A DNA stretch of 64,000 bases from Rhodococcus globerulus NBRC 14531 (GCF_001894805.1 NZ_BCWX01000001.1:1798001-1862000); one strand, 5' to 3'; shown: positions 41,562-50,483, counted from the stretch's first letter. The notes: a model not told the origin generated them from the letters alone. A program made the numbers and translations.

Positions 41562-42368
41562 TTACTTCTCCTTGCTGCCGGCCAGCGTTCCGAGGTACAA
41601 CTCGATCACCTTGGGGTCGTTCATGAGGTTGGCTCCCGTATCGGTGTACGCATTCTTGCCCTGATCCAGCACGTACCCCCGATCGCAGATCTGCAGGCAC
41701 CGGCGCGCATTCTGCTCGACCATGATCACCGAAACACCGGCTGCATTGATCTTCTTGCAGCGGATGAACACTTCGTCCTGGAACATCGGTGACAAGCCGG
41801 CAGACGGTTCGTCGAGGAGCAACACCGACGGATCCATCATCAGGGCCCTGCCCATCGCGACCATCTGACGTTCTCCGCCGGAGAGCGCGCCTGCCTTGAC
41901 CTTTCGGCGTTCGCTCAGGAGTGGGAACAGGTCACTGACAAAAGCGAACCGCTCCGCGAAGGACTTGGGACGCAGATAGATTCCCATTTCGAGGTTCTCT
42001 TCGATAGTCAAGGACTGGAAGACGTTCTGAGTCTGGGGAACGTATCCGACTCCCTTCTGGACGAGTACGTGTGCGGGAGCGGACGTGATGTTGTCCTCCC
42101 GGAGAGTGACCGAGCCTTCGCGGACGGGGATGAGCCCGAACAGCGATTTGAGCAGCGTCGACTTGCCGGCGCCGTTCGGCCCGATGATGCCGACGATTTC
42201 GCCTTCCTTCAGGAAGAAGTTGCATTCACGCAGGATGTTGACGCCGGGAATGTAACCGGCCACCACGCTGTCCGCGCGAAGCAGCGCACCCGCCGACAGG
42301 CGTGCGTGTTCCTCGGGAGTTGCGGCAAATTCAGCGGGGGTGAGTGACCGTGCTTCGTTCTCGCTCAT
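41562..42368 (-). CDS. livF: ABC transporter ATP-binding protein LivF
   Basis: A 268-residue ATPase with Walker A GPNGAGKST, signature LSGGERQMVAMGRALM, Walker B VLLLDEPSAGLSP and the H-loop region replaced by the LivF-type EQN (IMVEQNARR). A 30-residue N-terminal extension precedes the ATPase core. It overlaps livG by 4 bases (ATGA). Confidence 0.94.
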   Translation of the reverse strand: MSENEARSLTPAEFAATPEEHARLSAGALLRADSVVAGYIPGVNILRECNFFLKEGEIVGIIGPNGAGKSTLLKSLFGLIPVREGSVTLREDNITSAPAHVLVQKGVGYVPQTQNVFQSLTIEENLEMGIYLRPKSFAERFAFVSDLFPLLSERRKVKAGALSGGERQMVAMGRALMMDPSVLLLDEPSAGLSPMFQDEVFIRCKKINAAGVSVIMVEQNARRCLQICDRGYVLDQGKNAYTDTGANLMNDPKVIELYLGTLAGSKEK

Positions 42369-43393
42369 GGCTTCTCGTGCCTTCCGCGCGATTCCTCCGG
42401 ACTGGATTCGAGCACCTCGACAACCTCGACCGGTAGGTTCCCCAGATCCGGCTCCGACAGATCACCGCCGGCTTCGAGGGTCTCGACCTCGGCCTCGGCC
42501 AGAGCGGCCGCGAGAACGGCGGTGTCGCCCACCGGGTTGCCCTCGTCGTCGAATTCGAGGGCCTGATCGTGATGACTTCCCAGATAGGCGTCGACGACTG
42601 CTGTGTTGGACGACAATTCGTCCGGCGTCGACTCGGCGATGACGCTGCCCTGAGCCATGACGACCACCCAATCGCTGATGTCACGAATCACGTCCATGTC
42701 GTGTTCGACGAAGACGACCGTCATACCGTCGTCGCGTAGCGATTTGATGTGCCCGAGCAGGCTCTGTGTCAGTGCGGGATTGACGCCTGCCATGGGCTCG
42801 TCGAGCATCACGACGGATGGTTCCGTCATCAGTGCCCGTGCCATTTCGAGGAGTTTGCGTTGCCCGCCTGACAGTGAACCGGCAAGGTCGTCGGCTTTGG
42901 TGTCGAGCTTGAATCGTCCGAGAAGTTCGCGGGCGCGCTCGGTGATCTCGCGTTCCTGTGCCTTCCAGGTCCAGGGCAGCAACGACGTGAAGATTCGTTC
43001 GCCGCGTTGCCCGGTGGCTCCGAGCCGAACATTGTCGAGCACCGTCAGTTTCGACAGCGCCTTGGTCAGCTGGAACGTGCGGACCACGCCTTTACGCGCC
43101 ACCTGATGGGGATACATGCGTCCCAAGGACTGACCGTCCATCGACCATGTTCCGGTGTCCGGTCGATCGAAGCCGGTGAGAAGGTTGAACAGGGTGGTTT
43201 TCCCGGCGCCGTTAGGACCGATCAGCCCGGTGATACATCCGCGTTGGATTTCGAGATGGTCGACGTCGACGGCCTTGAGGCCACCGAACGTCCGCGACAC
43301 CTTGTCTGCCACCAACACCGGGTCAGGTTTGGCCGATCCCGGAACGTGGGGGACGTCGGCAAAGATCTGTGCTCGTGTCTCGGCGTCAAGCAT
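42365..43393 (-). CDS. livG: ABC transporter ATP-binding protein LivG
   Basis: A 342-residue ATPase with Walker A GPNGAGKTT, signature LSGGQRKLLEMARALM, Walker B VVMLDEPMAGVNP and VEHDMDVIRDISD. LivG proteins are usually about 255-280 residues. This one has an extra acidic C-terminal tail of about 70 residues (SHHDQALEFDDEGNPVGDTAVLAAALAEAE onward) with no known domain. It overlaps livM by 8 bases. Confidence 0.93.
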   Translation of the reverse strand: MLDAETRAQIFADVPHVPGSAKPDPVLVADKVSRTFGGLKAVDVDHLEIQRGCITGLIGPNGAGKTTLFNLLTGFDRPDTGTWSMDGQSLGRMYPHQVARKGVVRTFQLTKALSKLTVLDNVRLGATGQRGERIFTSLLPWTWKAQEREITERARELLGRFKLDTKADDLAGSLSGGQRKLLEMARALMTEPSVVMLDEPMAGVNPALTQSLLGHIKSLRDDGMTVVFVEHDMDVIRDISDWVVVMAQGSVIAESTPDELSSNTAVVDAYLGSHHDQALEFDDEGNPVGDTAVLAAALAEAEVETLEAGGDLSEPDLGNLPVEVVEVLESSPEESRGRHEKP

Positions 43394-44381
43394 TGAGTTG
43401 CACCTCCCGCTTGTTACCCAGTATTCCCTGCGGCCGGAACACCATCAGGAGAGCGATCATCAAACCCAGTAGTACGTAGCGCGTCGCGCCGACCTGCTGT
43501 TCCGTCAAAGACAGGAGCGGGTTCTCGCCCGAGATCGCCTGACGGAGCAACGCGTCGGGGATGGCGAGGAGGAACCAGAACAGCATCGCTCCCACGACGG
43601 GGCCGAATACCGTTGCGGCACCGCCCAGAATCAATGCTCCGAACGCGAAGAAGGTCTGAGCCGTCGAGTAGAAATCGGGGTTGATGGATTTGGTCTGTAG
43701 AGCGTTGAAGACTCCGGCCATACCGCCGATCACGCCACCGATGACCAACGCCTGCATCTTGTACACGAAGACGTTCTTTCCCAGCGACCGTGCCGCGTCC
43801 TCGTCCTCGCGGACTGCTTTGAGGACACGACCCCATGGACTGTGGCTGAGCAGATACACGATCCCGCAGAGGATCAGCACGAGGGTCCATCCCACGACCA
43901 TCGACCACAGGTCGTCGCCGTAGAACTTCACGCCGAGGAACGAGTACTGCTTTGCGGAGTCGAACGGGCTCAGTGAGGTGAAGGGTTCGGCAAAGCTGAA
44001 GAGTCCGTTGGTTGATCCGGTGACGGAGTCCGATGCCGTTGACCGGAAGATCAGTCGCAGGATTTCCGCAGCGGCAATGGTGACGATGGCGAGATAGTCC
44101 GCGCGAAGGCGAAGAGTCGGTATGCCGAGGACCAACGCGAGAAGGCCGGCGGCGGTCAGTCCGACGATGATTCCCAGCCATAGCGGTTGGTCGTACGTCA
44201 CCGTCATGATGCCGACGCCGTAACCGCCGAGCAGGGCAAAGCCGATCTGGCCGAAGTTCAGCAGTCCGGCATACCCGAAGTGCAGATTGAGGCCGATGGC
44301 CAACAATGCGTAGAAGATCGCCGACGGCCCGATGAACTGGGCGAAGGAGACCTGGAGTGCTCCCATGATGTCCATATCCAC
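43386..44381 (-). CDS. livM: branched-chain amino-acid-type ABC permease LivM
   Basis: A 331-residue membrane protein with about ten hydrophobic segments and the LivM core GRVLKAVREDEDAARSLGKNVFVYKMQALVIGG. Start GTG 44381 abuts the livH stop; ATG 44375 is an alternative. It forms the translocation pore with LivH. Confidence 0.93.
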   Translation of the reverse strand: MDMDIMGALQVSFAQFIGPSAIFYALLAIGLNLHFGYAGLLNFGQIGFALLGGYGVGIMTVTYDQPLWLGIIVGLTAAGLLALVLGIPTLRLRADYLAIVTIAAAEILRLIFRSTASDSVTGSTNGLFSFAEPFTSLSPFDSAKQYSFLGVKFYGDDLWSMVVGWTLVLILCGIVYLLSHSPWGRVLKAVREDEDAARSLGKNVFVYKMQALVIGGVIGGMAGVFNALQTKSINPDFYSTAQTFFAFGALILGGAATVFGPVVGAMLFWFLLAIPDALLRQAISGENPLLSLTEQQVGATRYVLLGLMIALLMVFRPQGILGNKREVQLNA

Positions 44382-45731
44382 TCACCCGATCCGTTGTCTG
44401 GATCCGAGGATGCCCTGAGGGCGAACCACGAGGATCACGATCAAGACGAGAAGCCCGCCGATGTATTTGAGGTCGGGGTTGATGATCAGCGTCGAAAGCT
44501 GAACCAGCAGACCGACTATGACGCACCCGAGAAGCGCGCCGTAGGCGGTGCCGAGTCCGCCGAGAGTGATACCGGCGAACATCAGGAGCAGGAGTTTGAA
44601 GCCCATTTCCCACTGGACACGGCCGCCGAGTTCGGAGATGCCGAACAAGACGCCGCCGAGGGCGGCCAATCCGCCGCCGAGTCCCCAGACGAACATGATC
44701 ACGCGTTCGACGTTGATGCCGGACGACGCGGCGAGATCGCGGTTGTCGGAGACGGCGCGCATCGCCTTGCCGATGCGCGTCTTCTGCAGAAGTAGTGCCA
44801 CGCCGACCAACACGATCAGGCTGACCACCATGACGGCGGCATTGGCGTCGGTCAGTGCGATCGGTCCCCAGTTCTTCTCGACCTGCCCTTGGTAGTCGTC
44901 GAAGGGTTCGGCGCGATCGGAGAAGAAGATCAGAATCAGGTAGCGCAAGGCGATGGCAAGACCGATCGAGACCACCAACTGCGCGATCAATCCGGTCTTG
45001 CGTTTACGCAAGGGTTTCCACACGATCCCGTTGGTGAGCAAGCCGATGCCGATGCCGACGAGGATGGCGAGCACCGTCGCCGGTATCAGGGGGATGCCGA
45101 CCGAGGTGTTGAATGCCCATGCGGCGACGGCGCCCAGCGTCACCATCTCACCGTGTGCGAAGTTGGTCAGCCCGGTGGTTCCGTAGATCAGGCTCAATCC
45201 GACACCGGCGATGGCGATCACGAGTCCGAAGCGGAGACCGTCGACGGTAGTTCTGATGAGTTTTTCGCCGAAGCTCACATTGGAGGCGGTGCGCACTTCG
45301 CCGAACGAGAAGATCACGGTGTTCGCGCGGCCGGCGACCACTTCGCGTTCGACGGTGGCCTGCACGCTCACCCCGTCCGGCAGGGTGTCGGCAACAATTT
45401 CGAATGTGTAGACACCCGGCGCAACCGCCAATTCCCAGCGGCCGTTCTGGGCGGATACGCCGGTTGCGACTTCGGTGCCGGACGAATCGAGAGCGCGAAC
45501 GGTCACTCCTTCGAGTCGCGTTCCACCGTTGTTGAGATTGCCACTGACGGGAACGGCATTGGCCGGCACTGCCGGTGCGGTGGATACGGTCGGAGATTCG
45601 GGGGTATCGGTCGGTTCCTGCGCCGACGCGGTTGCGGCGAATGTGAGTACAGCAACTATCACGAGCAGGGCAAAGGCCAGGATTCGGCTCAATGTGGCGA
45701 GGGTATGCCGTTTCACTACGGGTGGGGCCAC
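44382..45731 (-). CDS. livH: LivH-type ABC permease with N-terminal exported carboxypeptidase-regulatory-like domain
   Basis: A 449-residue protein. The C-terminal 290 residues are a normal LivH permease (GLVIAIAGVGLSLIYGTTGLTNFAHGEMVTLGAVAAW; GRVQWEMGFKLLLLMFAGITLGGLGTAYGALLG). Before that comes a signal peptide (LAFALLVIVAVLTFAATASA) and a beta-sandwich-like domain with VSGNLNNGGTRLEGVTVRALDSSGTEVATGVSAQNGRWELAVAPGVYTFEIV, the pattern of carboxypeptidase-regulatory/CnaB-like domains. The GTG at 45731 has GGAGGA well placed. The fusion is unusual for LivH. It is divergent from polA. Confidence 0.9.
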   Translation of the reverse strand: MAPPVVKRHTLATLSRILAFALLVIVAVLTFAATASAQEPTDTPESPTVSTAPAVPANAVPVSGNLNNGGTRLEGVTVRALDSSGTEVATGVSAQNGRWELAVAPGVYTFEIVADTLPDGVSVQATVEREVVAGRANTVIFSFGEVRTASNVSFGEKLIRTTVDGLRFGLVIAIAGVGLSLIYGTTGLTNFAHGEMVTLGAVAAWAFNTSVGIPLIPATVLAILVGIGIGLLTNGIVWKPLRKRKTGLIAQLVVSIGLAIALRYLILIFFSDRAEPFDDYQGQVEKNWGPIALTDANAAVMVVSLIVLVGVALLLQKTRIGKAMRAVSDNRDLAASSGINVERVIMFVWGLGGGLAALGGVLFGISELGGRVQWEMGFKLLLLMFAGITLGGLGTAYGALLGCVIVGLLVQLSTLIINPDLKYIGGLLVLIVILVVRPQGILGSRQRIG

Positions 45732-45793
45732 GTACGTCCTCCGAGCGGGTCGGGACAAGGTTGCCGCGCAGTCAGCGAGGTGTCAGCCCGTTG

Positions 45794-45852
45794 CTGCGAT
45801 TTCCGGACTCTAACGGCTCTGTTCGCTTCAGACGGGGTTCTGCGATTTCCGG
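45794..45852 (+). repeat. 13-bp direct repeat in the livH/polA divergent region
   Basis: CTGCGATTTCCGG occurs at 45794-45806 and again at 45840-45852, 46 bases apart (start to start), in the 241-bp gap between the divergent livH and polA genes. It may be a regulator site or a local duplication. The rest of the gap holds a TTGACC at 45892-45897 and the polA -10. Confidence 0.6.
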
Positions 45853-45958
45853 CATGTTTCGGTTCCGTATCGAAGCCGCGCGCAGGGGCGATTGACCTGA
45901 TTTCGGGCTGGTTCCTGCGTAAAGGACCGTGGGCGGCATGTGTGTCGGTCCGAATCCC

Positions 45959-45964
45959 TAGACT
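45959..45964 (+). promoter_or_regulatory. -10 element of a probably leaderless polA transcript
   Basis: TAGACT ends 8 bases before the polA GTG at 45973, and no Shine-Dalgarno sequence lies between. The arrangement predicts initiation at the start codon. Confidence 0.5.
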
Positions 45965-45972
45965 GATGAACC

Positions 45973-48720
45973 GTGAGCCCCGCAACCACGACTCGGTCCA
46001 GCACGTCCACCGCCGCTACCGGTACATCCGGCAAGGCAGACGATCGTCCACTTTTGATGCTTCTCGACGGGCATTCTCTGGCATTTCGTGCCTTCTACGC
46101 GTTGCCCGCGGAAAACTTCAAGACACAGAGTGGTCAAACCACCAATGCGGTGTACGGCTTCACGTCGATGCTGATCAATCTGCTCCGTGACGAACAGCCC
46201 ACCCACTTGGCAGCTGCCTTCGACGTCTCCCGTCAGACGTTCCGCGCCGAGTTGTTTCCGGAATACAAGGCGCAACGAGCCAAGGCTCCGGACGAGTTCA
46301 AGGGGCAAATCGACATCACCAAGGACGTCCTCGGCGCCATGGGGATTCCGGTCATGGCCGAGGACGGCTTCGAAGCCGACGACGTCATCGCCACGTTGAC
46401 GACGCAAGCCGAAGCGCTCGGGTACCGCGTACTCGTTGTCACGGGCGACCGCGATTCGCTTCAATTGGTCACGGAGAACGTGACGGTGCTGTATCCGAAG
46501 AAGGGCGTGTCGGAGCTCACCAGGTTCACGCCGGACGCGGTCGAGGAGAAGTACAACCTGTCACCGGCTCAGTACCCCGATTTCGCGGCGCTGCGCGGCG
46601 ACCCGAGTGACAATCTTCCCGGCATTCCTGGAGTAGGGGAGAAGACCGCTACCAAGTGGATTCGCGAATACGGAGACCTTCAGGGTTTGGTCGACAACGT
46701 CGACAAGGTCCGGGGCAAGGTGGGCGATTCGTTGCGGGAGAACCTCGCCAACGTGTTGCTGAACCGTCAGCTCACCGAGATGATCCGCGACGTGCCGCTG
46801 CCGTACACACCGGAGCAGTTGGTTCTGGCTCCGTGGGATCGCGAGAAGATCCATGCGTTGTTCGACGACCTCGAGTTCAAGGTTCTCCGAGATCGCCTGT
46901 TTGCGACCCTGTCATCTTCCGAGCCCGAAGCAGAAGAGGGTTTCGAGGTCAGCGGCGACGCACTTGCGCCGGGTGCGGTGGCGGAGTGGCTGGACGCACA
47001 CGCGCGTACCGGATCCCGCCACGGAGTCACCGTCCTCGGAACGCGCAGCACGTTCGCTGGAGACGTCACAGCGCTTGCCATCGCTGCATCTGACGGCGAG
47101 TGTGCCTACATCTCCACCACCTCGGCTACTGCGGAAGACGAAGCAGCGCTGGGTGATTGGCTCGCCGATGTGTCTGCGCCCAAGGCTGTGCACGAGGCCA
47201 AGTGGGCAATTCACGCCTTGCGTGGACGCGGGTGGACCTTGGGTGGATTGACCAGCGACACCGCGCTCGCGGCCTATTTGGTGCGTCCGGGTCAGCGTTC
47301 CTTCAATCTCGACGACCTCTCGCTCCGTTACCTCAAGCGTGAACTGCGTGCCGAATCGTCGGGGCAGGAACAGCTTTCGCTGCTCGATGACACTGATCAG
47401 CTCGACGCCGAAGCGGCGGAAACGGCGATGCTCAGCGCCCAGGCCGTGCTCGACCTTGCACAGGCGCTCGACAATGAACTCGAGTCGATCGAGTCGACGT
47501 CACTGCTCTCGGACATGGAGTTGCCGTTGACAATCGAACTCGCTCAGATCGAGGCAACCGGTATCGCGGTCGACACCGCGCATCTGCACGATCTCCAGAG
47601 CCGGTTCGCCTCCGAAGTCTCCGACGCCGCCAACTCGGCGTATGCAGTGATCGACAAGCAGATCAATCTCGGCTCCCCGAAGCAGCTGCAAGTTGTGCTG
47701 TTCGAGGATCTCGACATGCCCAAGACCAAGAAGACCAAGACCGGGTACACCACAGACGCCGAGGCGTTGCAGGGCCTGTTCGACAAGACGGGGCACCCGT
47801 TCCTCGAGCACCTTCTCGCGCACCGCGACGCAACACGCATGAAGGTCACCGTGGACGGGCTGCTCAAGTCGGTCGCCGAGGACGGGCGGATCCACACCAC
47901 GTTCAACCAGACCGTCGCCGCAACCGGACGCCTTTCTTCCACCGATCCCAACCTGCAGAACATTCCCGTGCGCAACCAAGCGGGACGCGAGATCCGCGAC
48001 GGTTTTGTGGTCGGCAACGGCTTCGACGTTCTGCTGACCGCCGACTACAGCCAGATCGAAATGCGGATCATGGCCCACGTGTCGGGCGACGAAGGACTCA
48101 TCGAGGCATTCAACACCGGTGAGGACCTGCACAGCTTTGTCGGTTCGCGCGCATTCGGTGTGCCGATCGAGGAGGTCACCCCGGAATTGCGTCGTCGGGT
48201 CAAGGCGATGTCGTACGGACTTGCCTACGGACTCAGTGCATACGGTTTGGCGTCACAACTCAAGATTTCGACCGAAGAGGCAAAGCAGCAGATGGATGCC
48301 TACTTCGCGCGATTCGGCGGAGTACGTGACTACCTCCACGCAGTGGTCGAGCAAGCTCGAAAGGACGGCTACACCTCGACGCTCTACGGCCGTCGTCGCT
48401 ACCTGCCCGATCTCAACAGCGACAACCGTCAGCGCCGCGAAGTTGCCGAGCGCGCCGCGCTCAATGCGCCCATTCAGGGCACGGCAGCCGACATCATCAA
48501 GGTCGCGATGATCAACGTCCAGAAGGCACTTGCCGATGCGGGACTCGAGTCGCGGATGCTGTTGCAGGTTCACGACGAGTTGGTACTCGAGGTCGTGGCC
48601 GCCGAGCTCGAGCAGGTCACCGCGTTGGTCAAGGACAAGATGTCCACCGCTATCGAGCTGTCCGTTCCGCTTGATGTGTCGGTCGGCACCGGCCGCAGTT
48701 GGGACAGTGCCGCTCACTGA
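45973..48720 (+). CDS. polA: DNA polymerase I
   Basis: A 915-residue replication and repair polymerase. The N-terminal 5' nuclease (LMLLDGHSLAFRAFYAL; RGDPSDNLPGIPGVGEKTATKW) occupies about residues 15-310. A 3'-5' exonuclease-like domain follows (about residues 325-500) but lacks the usual catalytic acids (AVHEAKWAIHALRG replaces the motif with the central Asp), so proofreading is probably absent, as in mycobacterial PolA. The polymerase domain has motif A DYSQIEMRI, motif B RRVKAMSYGLAYG and motif C QVHDELVLEV. Confidence 0.96.
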   Translation: MSPATTTRSSTSTAATGTSGKADDRPLLMLLDGHSLAFRAFYALPAENFKTQSGQTTNAVYGFTSMLINLLRDEQPTHLAAAFDVSRQTFRAELFPEYKAQRAKAPDEFKGQIDITKDVLGAMGIPVMAEDGFEADDVIATLTTQAEALGYRVLVVTGDRDSLQLVTENVTVLYPKKGVSELTRFTPDAVEEKYNLSPAQYPDFAALRGDPSDNLPGIPGVGEKTATKWIREYGDLQGLVDNVDKVRGKVGDSLRENLANVLLNRQLTEMIRDVPLPYTPEQLVLAPWDREKIHALFDDLEFKVLRDRLFATLSSSEPEAEEGFEVSGDALAPGAVAEWLDAHARTGSRHGVTVLGTRSTFAGDVTALAIAASDGECAYISTTSATAEDEAALGDWLADVSAPKAVHEAKWAIHALRGRGWTLGGLTSDTALAAYLVRPGQRSFNLDDLSLRYLKRELRAESSGQEQLSLLDDTDQLDAEAAETAMLSAQAVLDLAQALDNELESIESTSLLSDMELPLTIELAQIEATGIAVDTAHLHDLQSRFASEVSDAANSAYAVIDKQINLGSPKQLQVVLFEDLDMPKTKKTKTGYTTDAEALQGLFDKTGHPFLEHLLAHRDATRMKVTVDGLLKSVAEDGRIHTTFNQTVAATGRLSSTDPNLQNIPVRNQAGREIRDGFVVGNGFDVLLTADYSQIEMRIMAHVSGDEGLIEAFNTGEDLHSFVGSRAFGVPIEEVTPELRRRVKAMSYGLAYGLSAYGLASQLKISTEEAKQQMDAYFARFGGVRDYLHAVVEQARKDGYTSTLYGRRRYLPDLNSDNRQRREVAERAALNAPIQGTAADIIKVAMINVQKALADAGLESRMLLQVHDELVLEVVAAELEQVTALVKDKMSTAIELSVPLDVSVGTGRSWDSAAH

Positions 48721-48732
48721 GGTCTGCAATGA

Positions 48733-48775
48733 AAAGTGGCGCAGGGCAATTCGATTGCCCTGCGCCACTTTTTGT
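48733..48775. terminator. bidirectional terminator between polA and the thioredoxin gene
   Basis: A perfect 18-bp stem (48733-48750 with 48754-48771) with a 3-base loop. It is flanked by AAAA on the left and TTTTT on the right, so it terminates both convergent genes. Confidence 0.94.
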
Positions 48776-48783
48776 TGTGAGAG

Positions 48784-49155
48784 TTACTCGGCGGAAGCTG
48801 ACTGCTCTGCGATCTGCTTGCGAACCTCGTCCATGTCGAGCGCCTTGACCTGAGTGATCAGATCCTCGAGCGCGGGGGCGGGCAGAGCGCCGGCCTGGTT
48901 GAACACGAGGACACCTTCGCGGAAAGCCATGATCGTCGGGATGGAGCGGATGTTCGCCGCTGCGGCGATGCCCTGCTCGGCCTCGGTGTCGACCTTCGCA
49001 TGGACAACGTCGGAGTGCTTGTCCGCGGAAGCCTCGAAAGTGGGAGCGAACTGGCGGCACGGGCCGCACCACGAAGCCCAGAAGTCCACGAGCACGACAT
49101 CGCTGCCGTTGATGGTTTCGTCGAAGTTTGCCTGGGTGAGTGTCTGGGTGGCCAC
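48784..49155 (-). CDS. thioredoxin
   Basis: A 123-residue thioredoxin with active site WCGPC in FWASWCGPCRQFAPTFEA and cis-Pro in RSIPTIMAF. It closely resembles mycobacterial TrxB1-type thioredoxin, especially in VVHAKVDTEAEQ and FNQAGALP (recalled). GTG 49155 has GGAAAGGA at the right spacing; the in-frame ATG at 49170 is the alternative. Confidence 0.9.
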   Translation of the reverse strand: MATQTLTQANFDETINGSDVVLVDFWASWCGPCRQFAPTFEASADKHSDVVHAKVDTEAEQGIAAAANIRSIPTIMAFREGVLVFNQAGALPAPALEDLITQVKALDMDEVRKQIAEQSASAE

Positions 49156-49577
49156 GAGGGTCCTTTCCATAGTTCGGTGCGCTGTGAAGCAGCAGCTGTT
49201 GGTCTGTCCAACGCCGAGGAATCGCCAATTCTTCCCTGCGGCGCCGACCGGATTGCGTACGAGGCCGCGTGGACGGGGCCGATGTACCCGGTCAGGTACC
49301 TACGTGCGCCTATCTGAAGAGCCTTGTTAGTGCATCTACCAGCATGAATGCATATTTTCCTGGGGTTGATCGAACTCGTAGGTCTGAAGGTCTGTGCCAA
49401 ATTTGTGGCACCGGGTGACGCGCGGCACATAAATTACGTGGTTCCGGGCGGAAAACCGAAACAGGTATGCCATGGGCAGTTCAGCGGAAGGCAGGAGCGC
49501 GAACCGCCGACAGAGTTGTGGGCATCGCCGCAACCCGATCGGGCAGCGGGACATCCTGAAGGGAAATCCACAAGCTC
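49156..49577 (+). promoter_or_regulatory. long leader of the NlpC/P60 gene; possible ydaO-type (c-di-AMP) riboswitch at about 49440-49550
   Basis: This 421-base gap has no credible gene. An AT-rich stretch with CATAAATTA (about 49428) could hold the promoter. From 49441 to about 49550 the sequence is GA-rich and structured: GGGCGGAAAACCGAAACAGG, then GGGCAGTT, then AGCGCGAACCGCCGACAG and TTGTGGGCATCGCC. The GAACC...CCGACAG core and the later GGC-GCC part resemble the ydaO/yuaA consensus, and secreted NlpC/P60 genes are a classic target in actinobacteria. The match is by eye and incomplete (no perfect GCTAACC). Confidence 0.42.
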
Positions 49578-50096
49578 ATGGCTGTACGCACAACCTCTCG
49601 AACCAACGCCGCTCTGACCCGCATTCTTCGAAGCGCCATCATTATCGGTGCACTCACCGCAGGAGCCTTTGCCTCGACTACCGCCGGCGCGAGTGCTCAA
49701 CCGCTGGCGGCTCCGTCTCAGTCGACGCACGTTCAGCAGGTTGCGTTCTACTCGTCAGCCGGATCGCAGGCGGTGAGCGCGGCGGAGTCGAAGGTCGGGG
49801 CACCGTACGTGTGGGGCGCGACCGGACCTAGCTCGTTCGACTGCTCCGGATTGGTTCAGTGGGCATACGCGCAGGCCGGAGTGTCCATTCCCCGGACGAC
49901 CTACGCACAGGAAGCCGGTGGTGTCCCCGTATCTCGAGGAGACCTGCAGCCGGGTGACCTGGTGCTCTACTACGGCGGCGACCACGTTGGCATCTACGCC
50001 GGCAACGGCACGGTAGTGCACGCGCCGACGTCCGGACAGTCGGTCACGTACGCGCCGGTCGACTCGATGCCTTTCCACGCCGCACGCCGGTACTGA
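49578..50096 (+). CDS. secreted NlpC/P60 family cell-wall hydrolase
   Basis: A 172-residue exported peptidase. The signal peptide (residues 15-41, ending ASA) precedes a short linker and one NlpC/P60 domain with catalytic Cys in FDCSGL and His in GDHVGIY; VVHAPTSG supplies the third polar residue region. It should cut within peptidoglycan stem peptides (gamma-D-Glu-mDAP bond in related enzymes). The protein has no other cell-wall-binding domain. Its long leader suggests RNA-level control. Confidence 0.92.
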   Translation: MAVRTTSRTNAALTRILRSAIIIGALTAGAFASTTAGASAQPLAAPSQSTHVQQVAFYSSAGSQAVSAAESKVGAPYVWGATGPSSFDCSGLVQWAYAQAGVSIPRTTYAQEAGGVPVSRGDLQPGDLVLYYGGDHVGIYAGNGTVVHAPTSGQSVTYAPVDSMPFHAARRY

Positions 50097-50132
50097 TCTA
50101 ACGCCCCACAACGTGGCGAGGTGCAGAGAGTG

Positions 50133-50483
50133 ATGGACAGTCGAACTACAGATATTCGATGCCTGACAATTCTGCACTGCGATGGGTGCGGAAGGTTGTC
50201 CGCACCACTGACGCAGTCCTGCCCTGAATGTGGCTGTCGGTTTCTCCACTCGGTTCCGTGCTGCGGCACAGGCACCATCGTCTCCTGGCGATATGTGCAA
50301 GCAGAGAATTGCGGGTCAGCATCTGCGCGGATTCCGATCATCGCGATTGTCGAGTTGGATGAAGGTCCGTGGTTGTACACGCTGATCGATTCTGTCCGGC
50401 ACGCGATGCCTGACAAGCAGTCGCGAGTCGCGTTTCGGTGCAAGGAGCCGGGCGATCGGTTTCCCCACTTCAGCCTCACGTGA
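50133..50483 (+). CDS. zinc-ribbon and OB-fold (DUF35-like) protein
   Basis: A 116-residue protein. The N-terminal zinc ribbon has CDGCGRL and CPECGCRF, followed by an OB-fold (GTGTIVSWRYVQ ... IIAIVELDEGPWLYTLID ... RVAFRCKEPGDRFPHFSL), the architecture of acyl-CoA-associated DUF35/ChsH2-tail proteins. Such proteins usually partner a thiolase-type enzyme; none is adjacent here. The ATG 50133 and the GTG 50121 are both possible starts. Its end overlaps the convergent kinase gene by 8 bases. Confidence 0.8.
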   Translation: MDSRTTDIRCLTILHCDGCGRLSAPLTQSCPECGCRFLHSVPCCGTGTIVSWRYVQAENCGSASARIPIIAIVELDEGPWLYTLIDSVRHAMPDKQSRVAFRCKEPGDRFPHFSLT

